Positions 1 to 8,775 of a stretch of 64,000 nucleotides of DNA are shown one piece after another. Every line of letters starts with the position of its first letter. Position 1 is the first letter of the stretch. Source of the DNA: Clostridia bacterium (GTDB lineage: Bacteria > Bacillota > Clostridia > Christensenellales > CAG-138); assembly GCA_017541305.1 (NCBI GenBank), contig JAFXZJ010000057.1, positions 31,566-95,565 of the forward strand. The letters are read 5' to 3'. Both the position numbers and the translations under genes were made by a program. Below the pieces are notes generated by a model. It was not told where the DNA came from, ran no database searches, and was given only the letters and a program-made list of their open reading frames with translations.

Positions 1-975
1 GCAGGCAGCTTCCACAACGGGAGCAGCAGCTTCGCAGACGGCTTCCGCAACGGGCTGTACGGTTTCTGTGACCATATCGGCCACGGTCTCAGTGTTTTCG
101 GCTATGGTGTTTTCTACGTTAGCCTTATCCAGTTCGCTCATTCTTGTAATAACCTCCCTAATCAGCGAATCCGGTGTCGATGCACCGGCAACAACTCCTA
201 TTATTATACCATTTCCACGCAGAATTTCAATAGGAATTTCGGTTATATTTGAAATTCTTTTGACTTTTTTGCACCGAAATTCACAAATTCGGGCTAATTT
301 TTGTGTGTTGGAGCTGTGCTTGTCCCCCAACACAAGCATAACGTCGCATTTCCCGCTCAGCTCGAAGGCCTCCTTCTGCCTCTGATCTGTCGTGCTGCAT
401 ACCGTGTTGAATACGCGGCTGTTTGTAAAATGCTCACGGAAAAAAGCCTCGATGCGTTTGAAAGTCTCAACGTCAAAGGTCGTTTGCGAAACAAGGCTGA
501 GCTCGGCGTCGGGGCCTAAGCTGTCAAGCAGCCGCTCTGCGTCGTCGACCGAGCTTATGAAAAGCGCTTTTCCACCGCAGCATCCGTTTATGCCGATGGT
601 CTCGGGATGGTCGGGCGAGCCGCATATCACGATCGTTCTGCCCGCTGAATGCTCAGAAGTGACTATATCGTGTATCTTCATCACAAAGGGGCAGGTGCAG
701 TCAATGTAACCTATCCCCCGCTTTGCGCATTCCTCGTATACCGCGGGTGGCACGCCGTGCGAACGGATCACAAGCGTTTCGCCTTCCGGCAGCTCGTCCA
801 GACATGAAATGGGTATCACGCCGTCCCGCGCCAGCTCCCTGACGGCAGTGCCGTTATGGATGAGCTCGCCGAGGGAATACACCTTCCCCCGCCTCTTCGC
901 CTCGGCCACGGCCATGTTGACCGCTCTGCGCACGCCGAAGCAGAAGCCCATGTTCTTTGCCTCGATCACCCGCAT
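1..975 (-). CDS. ispH: IspH fused to ribosomal protein S1 (N-terminal part)
   Basis: The first ~278 residues are 4-hydroxy-3-methylbut-2-enyl diphosphate reductase, the last step of the MEP isoprenoid pathway. The three iron-sulfur cysteines are visible: C12 in GFCFGV, C95 in TCPF and C193 in NTVCSTT. The family's C-terminal AGASTPD motif is also present. The frame runs without a stop past residue 278 into MSELDKANVEN and a Glu/Ala/Val-rich stretch, which I read as the leader of a ribosomal protein S1 half cut off by the window edge. IspH-S1 fusions are known in Clostridia. The S1 repeats themselves are not visible, so that half is inferred. The start ATG at 975 overlaps the end of plsC; cmk and plsC lie just upstream in the same transcription unit. 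Confidence 0.9.
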   Translation of the reverse strand, partial: MRVIEAKNMGFCFGVRRAVNMAVAEAKRRGKVYSLGELIHNGTAVRELARDGVIPISCLDELPEGETLVIRSHGVPPAVYEECAKRGIGYIDCTCPFVMKIHDIVTSEHSAGRTIVICGSPDHPETIGINGCCGGKALFISSVDDAERLLDSLGPDAELSLVSQTTFDVETFKRIEAFFREHFTNSRVFNTVCSTTDQRQKEAFELSGKCDVMLVLGDKHSSNTQKLARICEFRCKKVKRISNITEIPIEILRGNGIIIGVVAGASTPDSLIREVITRMSELDKANVENTIAENTETVADMVTETVQPVAEAVCEAAAPVVEAAC

Positions 976-1568
976 ATCGAATCCAGCTCCTTTTTAAGGG
1001 CGTTCATCGAATTCATTATGCGCTGTGTGAATACCTTTTCGTTTTCACGCCTTGAGGCGTTGGGCATCTCGGAATCCTTTGAATAGATCGGGTCTCCCAC
1101 GATAACCTGCGCCCTTCCCATACTGTATGACTTGTTGTGCATATAGATCGGCACCACGGGCACGCCCGAGCGCATGGCGATCATTGAGGTGCCGGGCTCG
1201 AAAGCGTCCATGCGGTCGGCTATCATCCTCCTGCCCTCGGGGAAAATGCCGAAGGCACAGCCCTTTTCAAGCACCTTTATTGCGCTTTTTATGGACTTGA
1301 TATCGGCCGCGCCCCTGTCCACGGGGAAAGCGTGGAACGCCTTGAACACGGCGTTTGCTATCTTGTTCTCGAAAAGCTCCTTCTTTGCCATGAAATGGAT
1401 CACACGCGGGGAGATGAGCCCGAGTATTATGGGGTCAGCCATCGAGATGTGGTTGCAGATGAAAATCACGCCGCCTTTTGTTGCCAAAGCGCGCTTGTTG
1501 CCGCGAACCTTGGGTCTGAAAAACAGCCACACTATGGGCTTGAACAGATAGAAGAAATAGTAAAGCAT
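966..1568 (-). CDS. plsC: 1-acyl-sn-glycerol-3-phosphate acyltransferase
   Basis: This 200-aa membrane-bound acyltransferase would transfer an acyl chain to lysophosphatidic acid in phospholipid synthesis. The catalytic HxxxxD motif is visible as NHISMADP near residue 42, followed by the PEGRR block. A hydrophobic N-terminal segment fits membrane association. I chose the ATG at 1568 because an AGGTGG ribosome binding site lies 6 nt upstream; a GTG three codons earlier (1577) is possible. The gene starts one base after the cmk stop and overlaps the ispH start, so the three are probably cotranscribed. Exact acyl specificity cannot be read. Confidence 0.9.
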   Translation of the reverse strand: MLYYFFYLFKPIVWLFFRPKVRGNKRALATKGGVIFICNHISMADPIILGLISPRVIHFMAKKELFENKIANAVFKAFHAFPVDRGAADIKSIKSAIKVLEKGCAFGIFPEGRRMIADRMDAFEPGTSMIAMRSGVPVVPIYMHNKSYSMGRAQVIVGDPIYSKDSEMPNASRRENEKVFTQRIMNSMNALKKELDSICG

Positions 1569-1569
1569 A

Positions 1570-2241
1570 TCAGCCACCTATATGGTTAAGCACGGTTTGG
1601 ATCGAGGTTTCGACGTCCATGTAAGTTGTGTCGATGAGTATGGCGTCCGGAGCTTTTTTCAGCGGCATACAGTCGCGTCCGGAATCGCGTTTATCCCTCT
1701 CTGCCATCTCCAGAAGAAGCTCGTTGAAATTCATGCCCTCAAGCTTGCCTTTTTCTTCAAGCTCCTTATAGCGGCGCAGGGTGCGAGCCTCGGGAGACGC
1801 GGTGACGAAGAATTTGTATTGGGCGTTTGGCAGCACGTACATACATATATCGCGTCCGTCCATGGTGAGCGAGGTGTTTTCGGCAAGCTTTTGCTGAAGC
1901 TTCACCATCTTATGACGCACGGCGGGAATGGCGCTGACCTTGGAGGCTGCGTTGGAAACCTCCTGCGTGCGTATCAGCCCCGTCACGTCCTCGCCGTCAA
2001 GCAGGATATGCTGGAGCCCGTCGGAAAATACAAGTGAAATGTCGGTATCGTCGAGTATGGGAACGACCCGCTCCTCGTCGTCGGAAGGTATCCCGAGCCT
2101 GATCGTCTTTAAGCCGACAGCGCGGTACATCGCTCCCGTGTCAACGTACACGATCCCCAGGCGTTTTGCAACGCCCTTTGCAACGGTGCTCTTGCCCGCG
2201 CCGGCGGGCCCGTCTATCGCAACAGAAAAAATGCCTTTCAT
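1570..2241 (-). CDS. cmk: Cytidylate kinase
   Basis: Phosphorylates CMP and dCMP with ATP. The protein has 223 aa, normal for the family. It opens with the P-loop GPAGAGKST (about residues 11-19) and carries the CMP-site segments DTGAMYRA and TMDGRDI, and the lid motif RRYKELEEKG. A GAGGTG site precedes the ATG. It leads a run of cmk, plsC and ispH-rpsA; this order (cmk-plsC-ispH-rpsA) is common in Clostridia and supports all the calls. Confidence 0.97.
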   Translation of the reverse strand: MKGIFSVAIDGPAGAGKSTVAKGVAKRLGIVYVDTGAMYRAVGLKTIRLGIPSDDEERVVPILDDTDISLVFSDGLQHILLDGEDVTGLIRTQEVSNAASKVSAIPAVRHKMVKLQQKLAENTSLTMDGRDICMYVLPNAQYKFFVTASPEARTLRRYKELEEKGKLEGMNFNELLLEMAERDKRDSGRDCMPLKKAPDAILIDTTYMDVETSIQTVLNHIGG

Positions 2242-2267
2242 AAAACGAACACCTCTTTCCGTAATGT

Positions 2268-3494
2268 TTATATCCCGGCTGCCGCCCGTCCCGCGGCAAC
2301 GCCCGTTGAATAAGCTATCTGTAAATTGAATCCGCCCGTGTAGGCGTCCACGTCGATCACCTCTCCCGCGAAATAGAGCCCGGGAACGAGTTTTGAGCCC
2401 ATCGTTCTGGGATCGATCTCCTTAACGTTCACGCCGCCGCGTGTGATTATCGCCTCGGAGATATCGGACGCGCGCGCAACGGTCAGCGGTATGGCCTTAA
2501 GCGTCTGCACAAGGCGCTTGCGCTCGGCTTTTGTAAAGCTGTCCGTGGTCTTTTCGGGGTCTATTCCCGCGATCCCAAGCACTATTGGCACCATGCGCGA
2601 GGGAAGAAGCCCCAATATGGCGTTTTTCATCTGCTTGTGCTTGTTCTGCTCCATATCCCGAAGCACGCGGTTTTCAAGGGTCTCCTCATCGAGCGCGGGC
2701 TTCATATCTATGCTGAGCCTGCATCCCTCAGGCGCGTCCGCTATGCGGGTGCTTGCGCTGAGCACCAAAGGACCGCTCACTCCGGTATGGGTGAAGAGCA
2801 TCTCGCCGAGCTCCGAATACACCTTCGTTTTGCCATTAAACGCGGACAGCGCAACGTTCTTAAGGGAAAGCCCGGCAAGCTCGGCGCACCAGCTCTCCTC
2901 CGTCACAAGCGAGATCAGCGAGGGGAGTGTTTTGGTGACCGTATGCCCGAAGCTCCTTGCGAATTCATATCCGTCGCCCGTGGAGCCCGTTGAAGGATAG
3001 CTCAGCCCGCCCGTGGCGATTATGACCGAGTCATATTCCTTTGGCGCGCCTTCATAAAAGCTCAGGATGAACCTGTCATTCGGCTTTTCGACCGATTTGA
3101 TGCGCGTGTTGAGTATGGGCTTAACGCCGCGCTTTTCAAGGAATCTGAGCAGCGCTTTTATCACGTCGCTCGATTTATCGCTCGAGGGAAATACCCTGCC
3201 TCCGCGCTCGACCTTGGTGGGTATGCCCTCGCCCTCGATAAGGTCGATTATGTCGTAATTGAAAAAACCGTCGAAAGCGCTGTAAAGGAAGCGCGGATTA
3301 CGGGGGATATTCTGCATGAATTCATCCATGCTCTTGTCGTTGGTGATGTTGCAGCGCCCCTTGCCGGTCAAAAACAGCTTCTTCCCCGCCTTCTCGTTGC
3401 GGTCATAAAGATCGACCTTTGTCGCGTCTGTTTTGGCAAAGGCGGCAGCCAGCATACCGGCCGGTCCCGCGCCTATTACTGCTATACTTTTCAT
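2268..3494 (-). CDS. FAD-dependent oxidoreductase, HI0933/BaiN family
   Basis: This 408-aa flavoprotein begins with a Rossmann dinucleotide site, VIGAGPAGMLAA, and has the family's GKGRCNITN block near residue 45. GGLSYPSTGSTGDG occurs midway and a C-terminal FAGEVIDVDAYTGGFNLQ seals the FAD site. These are the marks of the HI0933/YhiN/BaiN family, whose cellular substrate is usually unknown; a bile-acid role was proposed for one member, but nothing here shows that. Its ATG overlaps the surE stop by 4 bp, so translation of the two is coupled. Confidence 0.9.
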   Translation of the reverse strand: MKSIAVIGAGPAGMLAAAFAKTDATKVDLYDRNEKAGKKLFLTGKGRCNITNDKSMDEFMQNIPRNPRFLYSAFDGFFNYDIIDLIEGEGIPTKVERGGRVFPSSDKSSDVIKALLRFLEKRGVKPILNTRIKSVEKPNDRFILSFYEGAPKEYDSVIIATGGLSYPSTGSTGDGYEFARSFGHTVTKTLPSLISLVTEESWCAELAGLSLKNVALSAFNGKTKVYSELGEMLFTHTGVSGPLVLSASTRIADAPEGCRLSIDMKPALDEETLENRVLRDMEQNKHKQMKNAILGLLPSRMVPIVLGIAGIDPEKTTDSFTKAERKRLVQTLKAIPLTVARASDISEAIITRGGVNVKEIDPRTMGSKLVPGLYFAGEVIDVDAYTGGFNLQIAYSTGVAAGRAAAGI

Positions 3495-4264
3495 ATCGAA
3501 GATCCCTTCTCGAACAGCCGCTTTGCAAGCGTAAGCCTGTCCCTATCGGTAATGTCATATGTAAGCGGGGTGATCACGACGAAGCCGTCGCGCATATGCT
3601 TCTCGTCGGTGTCCTCATCATCGGCGCAGACGGTCAGCTTGCCCTTGCGGACGTAATATGCCGTGCGCCCATCCTCCTCCTTCTCGTCGAAGCGCAGATC
3701 ATAGCTCTGCAGGGCAAGCGGCGCGACCTTCACGCCCCTGTATTCCTCACGCACGGTCGAAGGAACGTTAACGCTGAGCACGCCGGGACCGCGATCGAAA
3801 AAACGCATGAGCTCGGGAAGCACGTCGGCAAAATAGGCCGCGGCGTCGTCCATATGCTCGAGGGTGAATGTATCCTTAGCGACGGCGACAGCGGGTTTTC
3901 CGACCATGAGCGCTTCTATAGCCGCGGATACGGTGCCGGAATAGACTGCGTCGGTGCCGAGATTGGGAGCGTCGTTTATGCCCGAAACAATCAGCTCGGC
4001 GTCGAAGCCGAAATTGCCGAGCGCAAGCCTTACGCAGTCGCTCGGCGTGCCGTCCACAGCATACGCCCTTACGCCTTCAAGCCCCGCGATCACGGTTTTT
4101 TTCGCATGAAGCGGACGCCTCAAGGTAAGGCTGTGGCTCACACAGCTCATGTTGGAATCGGGCGCGGAAACAAGCAGCTCATGCCCCTTTTTATACAGCG
4201 CGTGCGCAAGCTCGATGAGACCCGCGGCCTCGATGCCGTCGTCGTTTGTCAGTAATATCCTCAT
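3491..4264 (-). CDS. surE: 5'/3'-nucleotidase SurE
   Basis: Metal-dependent nucleoside monophosphate phosphatase of 257 aa. The start MRILLTNDDG contains the metal-binding Asp pair, and SVSAPDSNMS and SGINDAPNLG supply the rest of the active site. I prefer the ATG at 4264; a GTG two codons upstream is also in frame and sits closer to the AGGCGG ribosome site. It is the first gene of a unit that continues into the BaiN-like flavoprotein. Confidence 0.95.
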   Translation of the reverse strand: MRILLTNDDGIEAAGLIELAHALYKKGHELLVSAPDSNMSCVSHSLTLRRPLHAKKTVIAGLEGVRAYAVDGTPSDCVRLALGNFGFDAELIVSGINDAPNLGTDAVYSGTVSAAIEALMVGKPAVAVAKDTFTLEHMDDAAAYFADVLPELMRFFDRGPGVLSVNVPSTVREEYRGVKVAPLALQSYDLRFDEKEEDGRTAYYVRKGKLTVCADDEDTDEKHMRDGFVVITPLTYDITDRDRLTLAKRLFEKGSSI

Positions 4265-4373
4265 ATTCACCGCCTAAATTTACCTAATTTACATTATAGC
4301 AAAAACGGCGCGGTTCTTCAATACAAAAATCGGCTGTTCCTTCATTCGGAACAGCCGATCGCGAAGATCTTTA

Positions 4374-5837
4374 TTACATGTTTTCAGTAAGGTCCTCCAC
4401 GTAAAGCGTTCTGACGCCGTTATCCGCCGCCGCGGGAACGGGCGCGGTCTTCACGGGGACCGGTGCGGGTGCGGGCGCGGGCGCGGGCTCCGCCTTCTTG
4501 TCGCGGTTCTCGAAGAACTTCATCGCCACCTGGGGGAACAGCGCATAGCTCAGCACGTCCTCCTCGGATTTGGCGATACCCTTGAGCTCCTCGGTGTACT
4601 TCTCAAGCTCGGGCTCGAGCAGGTCGGCGGGACGGCAGGTGATCACCTTTCCGTTCTCGCCAAGCGCCTTTTTACGCACTTCCTCGTTCACCTTGCCGGG
4701 CAACCTGCCGTATTCGCCTGCGAGCAGGCCCTTTGATTCCTTGGTGAACATCTTGTAGCGCTCGCCGGAGATCACGTTAAGCACCGCCTGGGATCCGACG
4801 ATCTGGCTTGTGGGGGTTACGAGCGGCGGGAAGCCGAAGTCCTCCCTTACACGGGGGATCTCGGCAAGCACGTCATAGTATTTATCCTCGGCGTTCGCCT
4901 GCTTTAGCTGGTTTATAAGGTTTGAAAGCATGCCGCCGGGCACCTGATACATAAGCGTGTTTGTATCGACCGAAAGCACCTTGGGATCGAGCACGCCCTC
5001 CTTTTTGAGCCTTGCGGCGACGCCGCGGAAATGCTTTGCCGCCTCGGCCATTTTATTGAGATCGAGGCCCGTATCGCGCTCGGTACCCTTCAAGGTCGCC
5101 ACAAGGGGCTCGGTTGCGGGCTGGCTTGTGCCGTTGCCCATGGGTGAAAGCGCGGTATCGACTATATCGACGCCCGCCTCGACGGCCTTCAGGATCGTCA
5201 TATCGCCCGTGCCGGTGGTATTGTGCGTGTGCAGGTGAATGGGCACGTCGATCTCGGCCTTAAGGCGCTTAACGAGGGAATACGCATTATAGGGCAGGAG
5301 CAGGTTCGCCATATCCTTTATGCAGATGGAATCGGCGCCCATCTGAACGAGCTCCTTGGCGAGCTTGACGAAATAATCCTCGGAATGAACGGGACTGATC
5401 GTATAGCTCAGCGCGGGCTCGCACCAGCCGCCGTACTTCTTGGTGTATTTGATCGCGGCTTCAAGGTTCCTCACGTCATTCAGCGCGTCGAATATCCTTA
5501 TGACGTCAATGCCGTTCTCGATCGCTTTGCGGCAGAACTGCTCAACGACGTCGTCCGCATAATGCTTATAGCCAAGGATATTCTGACCGCGGAAGAGCAT
5601 TTGCAGCTTGGTATTGGGCAGAGCCTTGCGCAGCGTGCGGAGCCTTTCCCACGGGTCCTCGTTGAGGAAACGCAGGCAGGAATCGAAAGTCGCGCCGCCC
5701 CAGCATTCAAGGGACCAGTAGCCTATGGAATCGAGCACCTCGCACGCGGGGAGCATATCCTCGATGCGCATGCGGGTTGCCGCCTGGGACTGATGCGCGT
5801 CACGCAGTATGGTATCGGTAATAAGTAATTTTGCCAT
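4374..5837 (-). CDS. oadA: Oxaloacetate decarboxylase, carboxyltransferase (alpha) subunit
   Basis: This 487-aa protein is a pyruvate carboxylase-type carboxyltransferase that moves CO2 from oxaloacetate to the biotin of the carrier protein. Visible marks are DTILRDAHQS at the start, GGATFD near residue 47, IRIFDALND, KDMANLL with the carbamylated-Lys region, and the metal ligands HLHTHNT. Typical OadA chains end in their own biotin domain; here only a Pro/Ala-rich tail (about residues 445-475) and the end TLYVEDL remain, and biotin is on the separate protein at 7045-7392. It is the last gene of the oadG-carrier-oadB-oadA unit. Confidence 0.93.
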   Translation of the reverse strand: MAKLLITDTILRDAHQSQAATRMRIEDMLPACEVLDSIGYWSLECWGGATFDSCLRFLNEDPWERLRTLRKALPNTKLQMLFRGQNILGYKHYADDVVEQFCRKAIENGIDVIRIFDALNDVRNLEAAIKYTKKYGGWCEPALSYTISPVHSEDYFVKLAKELVQMGADSICIKDMANLLLPYNAYSLVKRLKAEIDVPIHLHTHNTTGTGDMTILKAVEAGVDIVDTALSPMGNGTSQPATEPLVATLKGTERDTGLDLNKMAEAAKHFRGVAARLKKEGVLDPKVLSVDTNTLMYQVPGGMLSNLINQLKQANAEDKYYDVLAEIPRVREDFGFPPLVTPTSQIVGSQAVLNVISGERYKMFTKESKGLLAGEYGRLPGKVNEEVRKKALGENGKVITCRPADLLEPELEKYTEELKGIAKSEEDVLSYALFPQVAMKFFENRDKKAEPAPAPAPAPVPVKTAPVPAAADNGVRTLYVEDLTENM

Positions 5838-5852
5838 ATGACCGTTCCTTTC

Positions 5853-7031
5853 TTAATTGAACAGGGCAAGGAATACGCCCGCCGCTATGGCGGAGCCTAT
5901 AACGCCCGCAACGTTCGGGCCCATGGCGTGCATGAGCAGGAAGTTGGAGGGATTCTCCTTCTGGCCGACAACCTGGGAAACGCGCGCCGCCATGGGAACG
6001 GCGGAAACGCCCGCGGAGCCGATAAGGGGATTGATCTTGCCCTTGGTGATCAGGCACATGAGCTTGCCCAGGAGCAGACCGCCCATCGTGCCGAATATGA
6101 ACGCCGCGATGCCCATTGCGAATATGCCCAGGGTATCGAGCCTTAAGAACATCTGCGCGGTCGCGGTGGCGCCAACGGAGATGCCGAGGAATATGGTGAC
6201 TATGTTCATCAGCTCGTTCTGCGCGGTCTTGGAGAGCCTGTCGACCACTCCGCTTTCACGCAGCAGGTTGCCAAGCATCAGCATACCCACAAGGCTTGCG
6301 GCCGAGGGAACGAGCAGCGCGGTGAATATCGTAACGACTATCGGGAATATTATCTTCTCGGTCTTCGAAACGGGACGAAGCTGCTGCATTACTATCATGC
6401 GCTCCTTTTTTGTTGTGAGGAGCTTCATGAACGGGGGCTGTATGAGCGGAACGAGCGCCATATAGGAATATGCCGCGATCGCGATGGAGCCCAGATATTC
6501 GGGAGCGAGCTTGCTGGTGACGAATATGGCCGTGGGTCCGTCCGCGCCGCCGATGATGCCGATGGACGCCGCAACGCCGTCGGTGAAGCCGATGAGCTTT
6601 GCGCCGATGAACGCAACGAATATGCCCGCCTGCGCGGCAGCTCCCAGAAGAAGGCTCTTGGGATTGGCGATCAGGGGACCGAAATCCGTCATCGCGCCGA
6701 CTCCCAGGAATATGAGGCACGGGTAGATACCGAGCTTGACGCCCAAATAAAGGTAATCTATAAGGCCCGCCTTTTCGGAGAAGCCCTCCCAAGCAACGTG
6801 CCCGCCTTCGAACAGCGCGGGATGATACATATCCGCTCCGGGAAGATTGGTCAGCAGCATGCCGAACGCGATGGGCAGAAGGAGCATCGGCTCAAACTTC
6901 TTGACTATCGCAAGGTACAGCAAAACACAGGCCAACCCGATCATCACGACCGTTTTCAGCCAATCCGGGAACCCCGATGTGAAGAGCTGATAAAAGCCCG
7001 ATTGTTTTAAAAATTCAAGAATGGATCCCAT
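5853..7031 (-). CDS. oadB: Sodium-translocating decarboxylase, beta subunit
   Basis: This 392-aa membrane protein of many hydrophobic helices decarboxylates carboxybiotin and pumps Na+ out. The conserved [10 protein letters not shown] segment holds the channel Asp, and a second family motif, [14 protein letters not shown], lies near the C-terminus. It sits 15 bp upstream of oadA and downstream of the biotin carrier. The same beta family serves methylmalonyl-CoA and glutaconyl-CoA decarboxylases, but the neighbouring pyruvate carboxylase-like alpha subunit points to oxaloacetate. Confidence 0.95.
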   Translation of the reverse strand: MGSILEFLKQSGFYQLFTSGFPDWLKTVVMIGLACVLLYLAIVKKFEPMLLLPIAFGMLLTNLPGADMYHPALFEGGHVAWEGFSEKAGLIDYLYLGVKLGIYPCLIFLGVGAMTDFGPLIANPKSLLLGAAAQAGIFVAFIGAKLIGFTDGVAASIGIIGGADGPTAIFVTSKLAPEYLGSIAIAAYSYMALVPLIQPPFMKLLTTKKERMIVMQQLRPVSKTEKIIFPIVVTIFTALLVPSAASLVGMLMLGNLLRESGVVDRLSKTAQNELMNIVTIFLGISVGATATAQMFLRLDTLGIFAMGIAAFIFGTMGGLLLGKLMCLITKGKINPLIGSAGVSAVPMAARVSQVVGQKENPSNFLLMHAMGPNVAGVIGSAIAAGVFLALFN

Positions 7032-7044
7032 AACGAAACCTTGA

Positions 7045-7392
7045 TCATTCGAACGCTATAAGGATATCACCGGAATTGACTGTCGAACCCTTGGTAGTAT
7101 TGATCGTGAGCACGCGTCCGTCGCGGGGAGCCAGTATCTCGTTCTCCATCTTCATGGCCTCGAGCACGAGCAGGACTTGTCCGCGCTTGAAGCTGTCGCC
7201 CGTCTTGACGTTTACCGCCACTATCGTGCCGGGCATGGGAGCGGGTATGGTCTCGGCGGCGCCGGAAGCCGCGGGAGCGGGCGCGGGCGCGGGAGCAGCA
7301 GCGGGAGCCGCGGCGGGCTTGACTTCGCCCTTGAGCTCTTCTACTTCCACTTCATAAGAGGTGCCGTTGACATTAACTAAGAATTTACGCAT
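7045..7392 (-). CDS. Biotin carboxyl carrier protein of the decarboxylase
   Basis: A 115-aa carrier with a short N-terminal domain ([10 protein letters not shown]), a flexible Ala/Pro linker around residues 30-45, and a biotinyl domain with EAMKMENE, the Lys being the biotinylation site. It shuttles carboxyl groups from OadA to OadB. The ATG at 7392 is supported by a GGAGG six bases upstream; a TTG four codons earlier is in frame but lies inside that site. Separate carriers of this kind are usual in Clostridia and in methylmalonyl-CoA decarboxylase (MmdC). Confidence 0.93.
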   Translation of the reverse strand: MRKFLVNVNGTSYEVEVEELKGEVKPAAAPAAAPAPAPAPAASGAAETIPAPMPGTIVAVNVKTGDSFKRGQVLLVLEAMKMENEILAPRDGRVLTINTTKGSTVNSGDILIAFE

Positions 7393-7444
7393 TATAACCT
7401 CCAAAACGGCGAAATGCCGATTATTTACTGTTTATTTGCAGGGC

Positions 7445-7882
7445 TCAGGACGCCTTGCGGATCGAATGGATGCGGATGCCGGATACGTCCGTATCGAGCT
7501 CCGTCGCGATGGCGGCGGAAATAACGGCGATCAGCTCACGCCGCTGGGATGCGGTCAGCTCGGTTTCGCCGACGCGCTTTATGGAGCGGATGCGAAGCCC
7601 GGAAATATCCGTGCCAAGGTATTCGGCTATGGCGGCGGAAATAACGGCCATCCTCTCCCTGCGCTGCTCGGGCGTTACCGAAGGTTCAAGCCCCGCCAGG
7701 GTAATGGGAGCGCGGCTCTGCGTGATCGGAGCGACCTCCTCATGCGATACCTTGCGCCGGGAGCCTTCGTGATTGAAGAGCTTTACAAGCCAGCTCATAA
7801 GATAAATTATGCCGATAAGGCAAATAAGCCCGAAGAATACCACTCCGAACCCGGTCATCAGGACCAATAAAGAGTCTCCCAT
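7445..7882 (-). CDS. oadG: OadG-family subunit with a duplicated C-terminal segment
   Basis: A 145-aa protein with one membrane helix (residues about 5-30) followed by a cytoplasmic part, as in OadG/MmdD subunits that hold the complex together. The start MGDSLL is set by GGAGG about 10 nt upstream; an ATG ten codons earlier lacks such a site. The cytoplasmic part contains two copies of a ~34-residue unit, residues 70-103 and 110-143, each with QRRE/R, VISAAIA, TD(I/V)SG and IRIxSI. The N-terminal location in the operon and the helix support the call; the repeat is unusual and its role is unknown. Confidence 0.75.
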   Translation of the reverse strand: MGDSLLVLMTGFGVVFFGLICLIGIIYLMSWLVKLFNHEGSRRKVSHEEVAPITQSRAPITLAGLEPSVTPEQRRERMAVISAAIAEYLGTDISGLRIRSIKRVGETELTASQRRELIAVISAAIATELDTDVSGIRIHSIRKAS

Positions 7883-8050
7883 TGTGAAAGATACCTCCGA
7901 AAACTGCATCATGCAAGGCGCTGTTGCCGCCCTGCCTCTTCTGCTCCTAATTTATTCTATTCGACCTTTCTCCCTATTCTCCTGCATGATTTTCGGAGAA
8001 ATAAAAATATATTATCAACAGAGAGCGCCGCCTGCCACAATATGCTGTGG

Positions 8051-8761
8051 TCAGTCCCCGGGATCGTTCAAAAAGCCGTCTATCTCCTCACGGGTGAGCA
8101 AGCGTTTTTCTCCGGGCTTCAGGCCGTTCAGCCGCACCTGACCTATCGCGATCCTCGTAAGCCTTAAGGTGTCGTGACCCAATGCCGACATCATGCGCCT
8201 TACCTGCCTGTTGCGCCCCTCGTGTATCGAAAGAAGCAGCTCCGAGCGATCCTTTCCGTTTTTGAGCACGCGCACTACGGCGGGCGCCGTCCTGCCATCC
8301 TCAAGCTCAACGCCGTTCATAAGAGTGCGCTCGTCATGCTTAGATATCTCGCCCGTGCACAGCACGCGATAGGTCTTTGACTTCATATAGCGCGGATGCA
8401 TGAGCTTGTCCGCAAACTCTCCGTCGTTGGTCACGAATATCAGACCCTCGGAATCATAATCCAGCCTTCCGACGGTGTAAAGGCGATGGGGAACGTCGGC
8501 AAAATAATCGACCGCCTTCACCCTGTCCTCATCCTTTGACGAAGTGCAGATGACGTTTTTGGGCTTATAGAAGGCGTAAACGAGCTTTTCGGAGACGGGA
8601 GCGACCGGGCTGCCGTCGAGCGTGACCGAATCGCCCTCTCCCACGCTCATTCCGAGAGAGGCGGTGACCCCGTTGATCTTCACGCGGCCCGCCTCGATTA
8701 TCTCTTCACATTTCCTGCGGGAAGCTATGCCCGCGTCGGCAAGGTATTTCTGTAATCTCAT
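8051..8761 (-). CDS. rluB: Pseudouridine synthase RluB/RsuA family
   Basis: A 236-aa enzyme with an N-terminal S4 RNA-binding domain (RLQKYLADAGIASRRKCEEII) and a catalytic domain with GRLDYDSEGL, whose Asp is the nucleophile, and GRNRQVRRM. It isomerises a uridine in rRNA, most likely 23S. The ATG at 8761 is chosen because GGAG lies nine bases upstream. A start at 8779 would overlap the dacF stop as ATGA but has no better site. dacF and gerW lie upstream in the same direction. RluB and RsuA cannot be fully separated by eye. Confidence 0.9.
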   Translation of the reverse strand: MRLQKYLADAGIASRRKCEEIIEAGRVKINGVTASLGMSVGEGDSVTLDGSPVAPVSEKLVYAFYKPKNVICTSSKDEDRVKAVDYFADVPHRLYTVGRLDYDSEGLIFVTNDGEFADKLMHPRYMKSKTYRVLCTGEISKHDERTLMNGVELEDGRTAPAVVRVLKNGKDRSELLLSIHEGRNRQVRRMMSALGHDTLRLTRIAIGQVRLNGLKPGEKRLLTREEIDGFLNDPGD

Positions 8762-8775
8762 AAATGATGCTCCGT

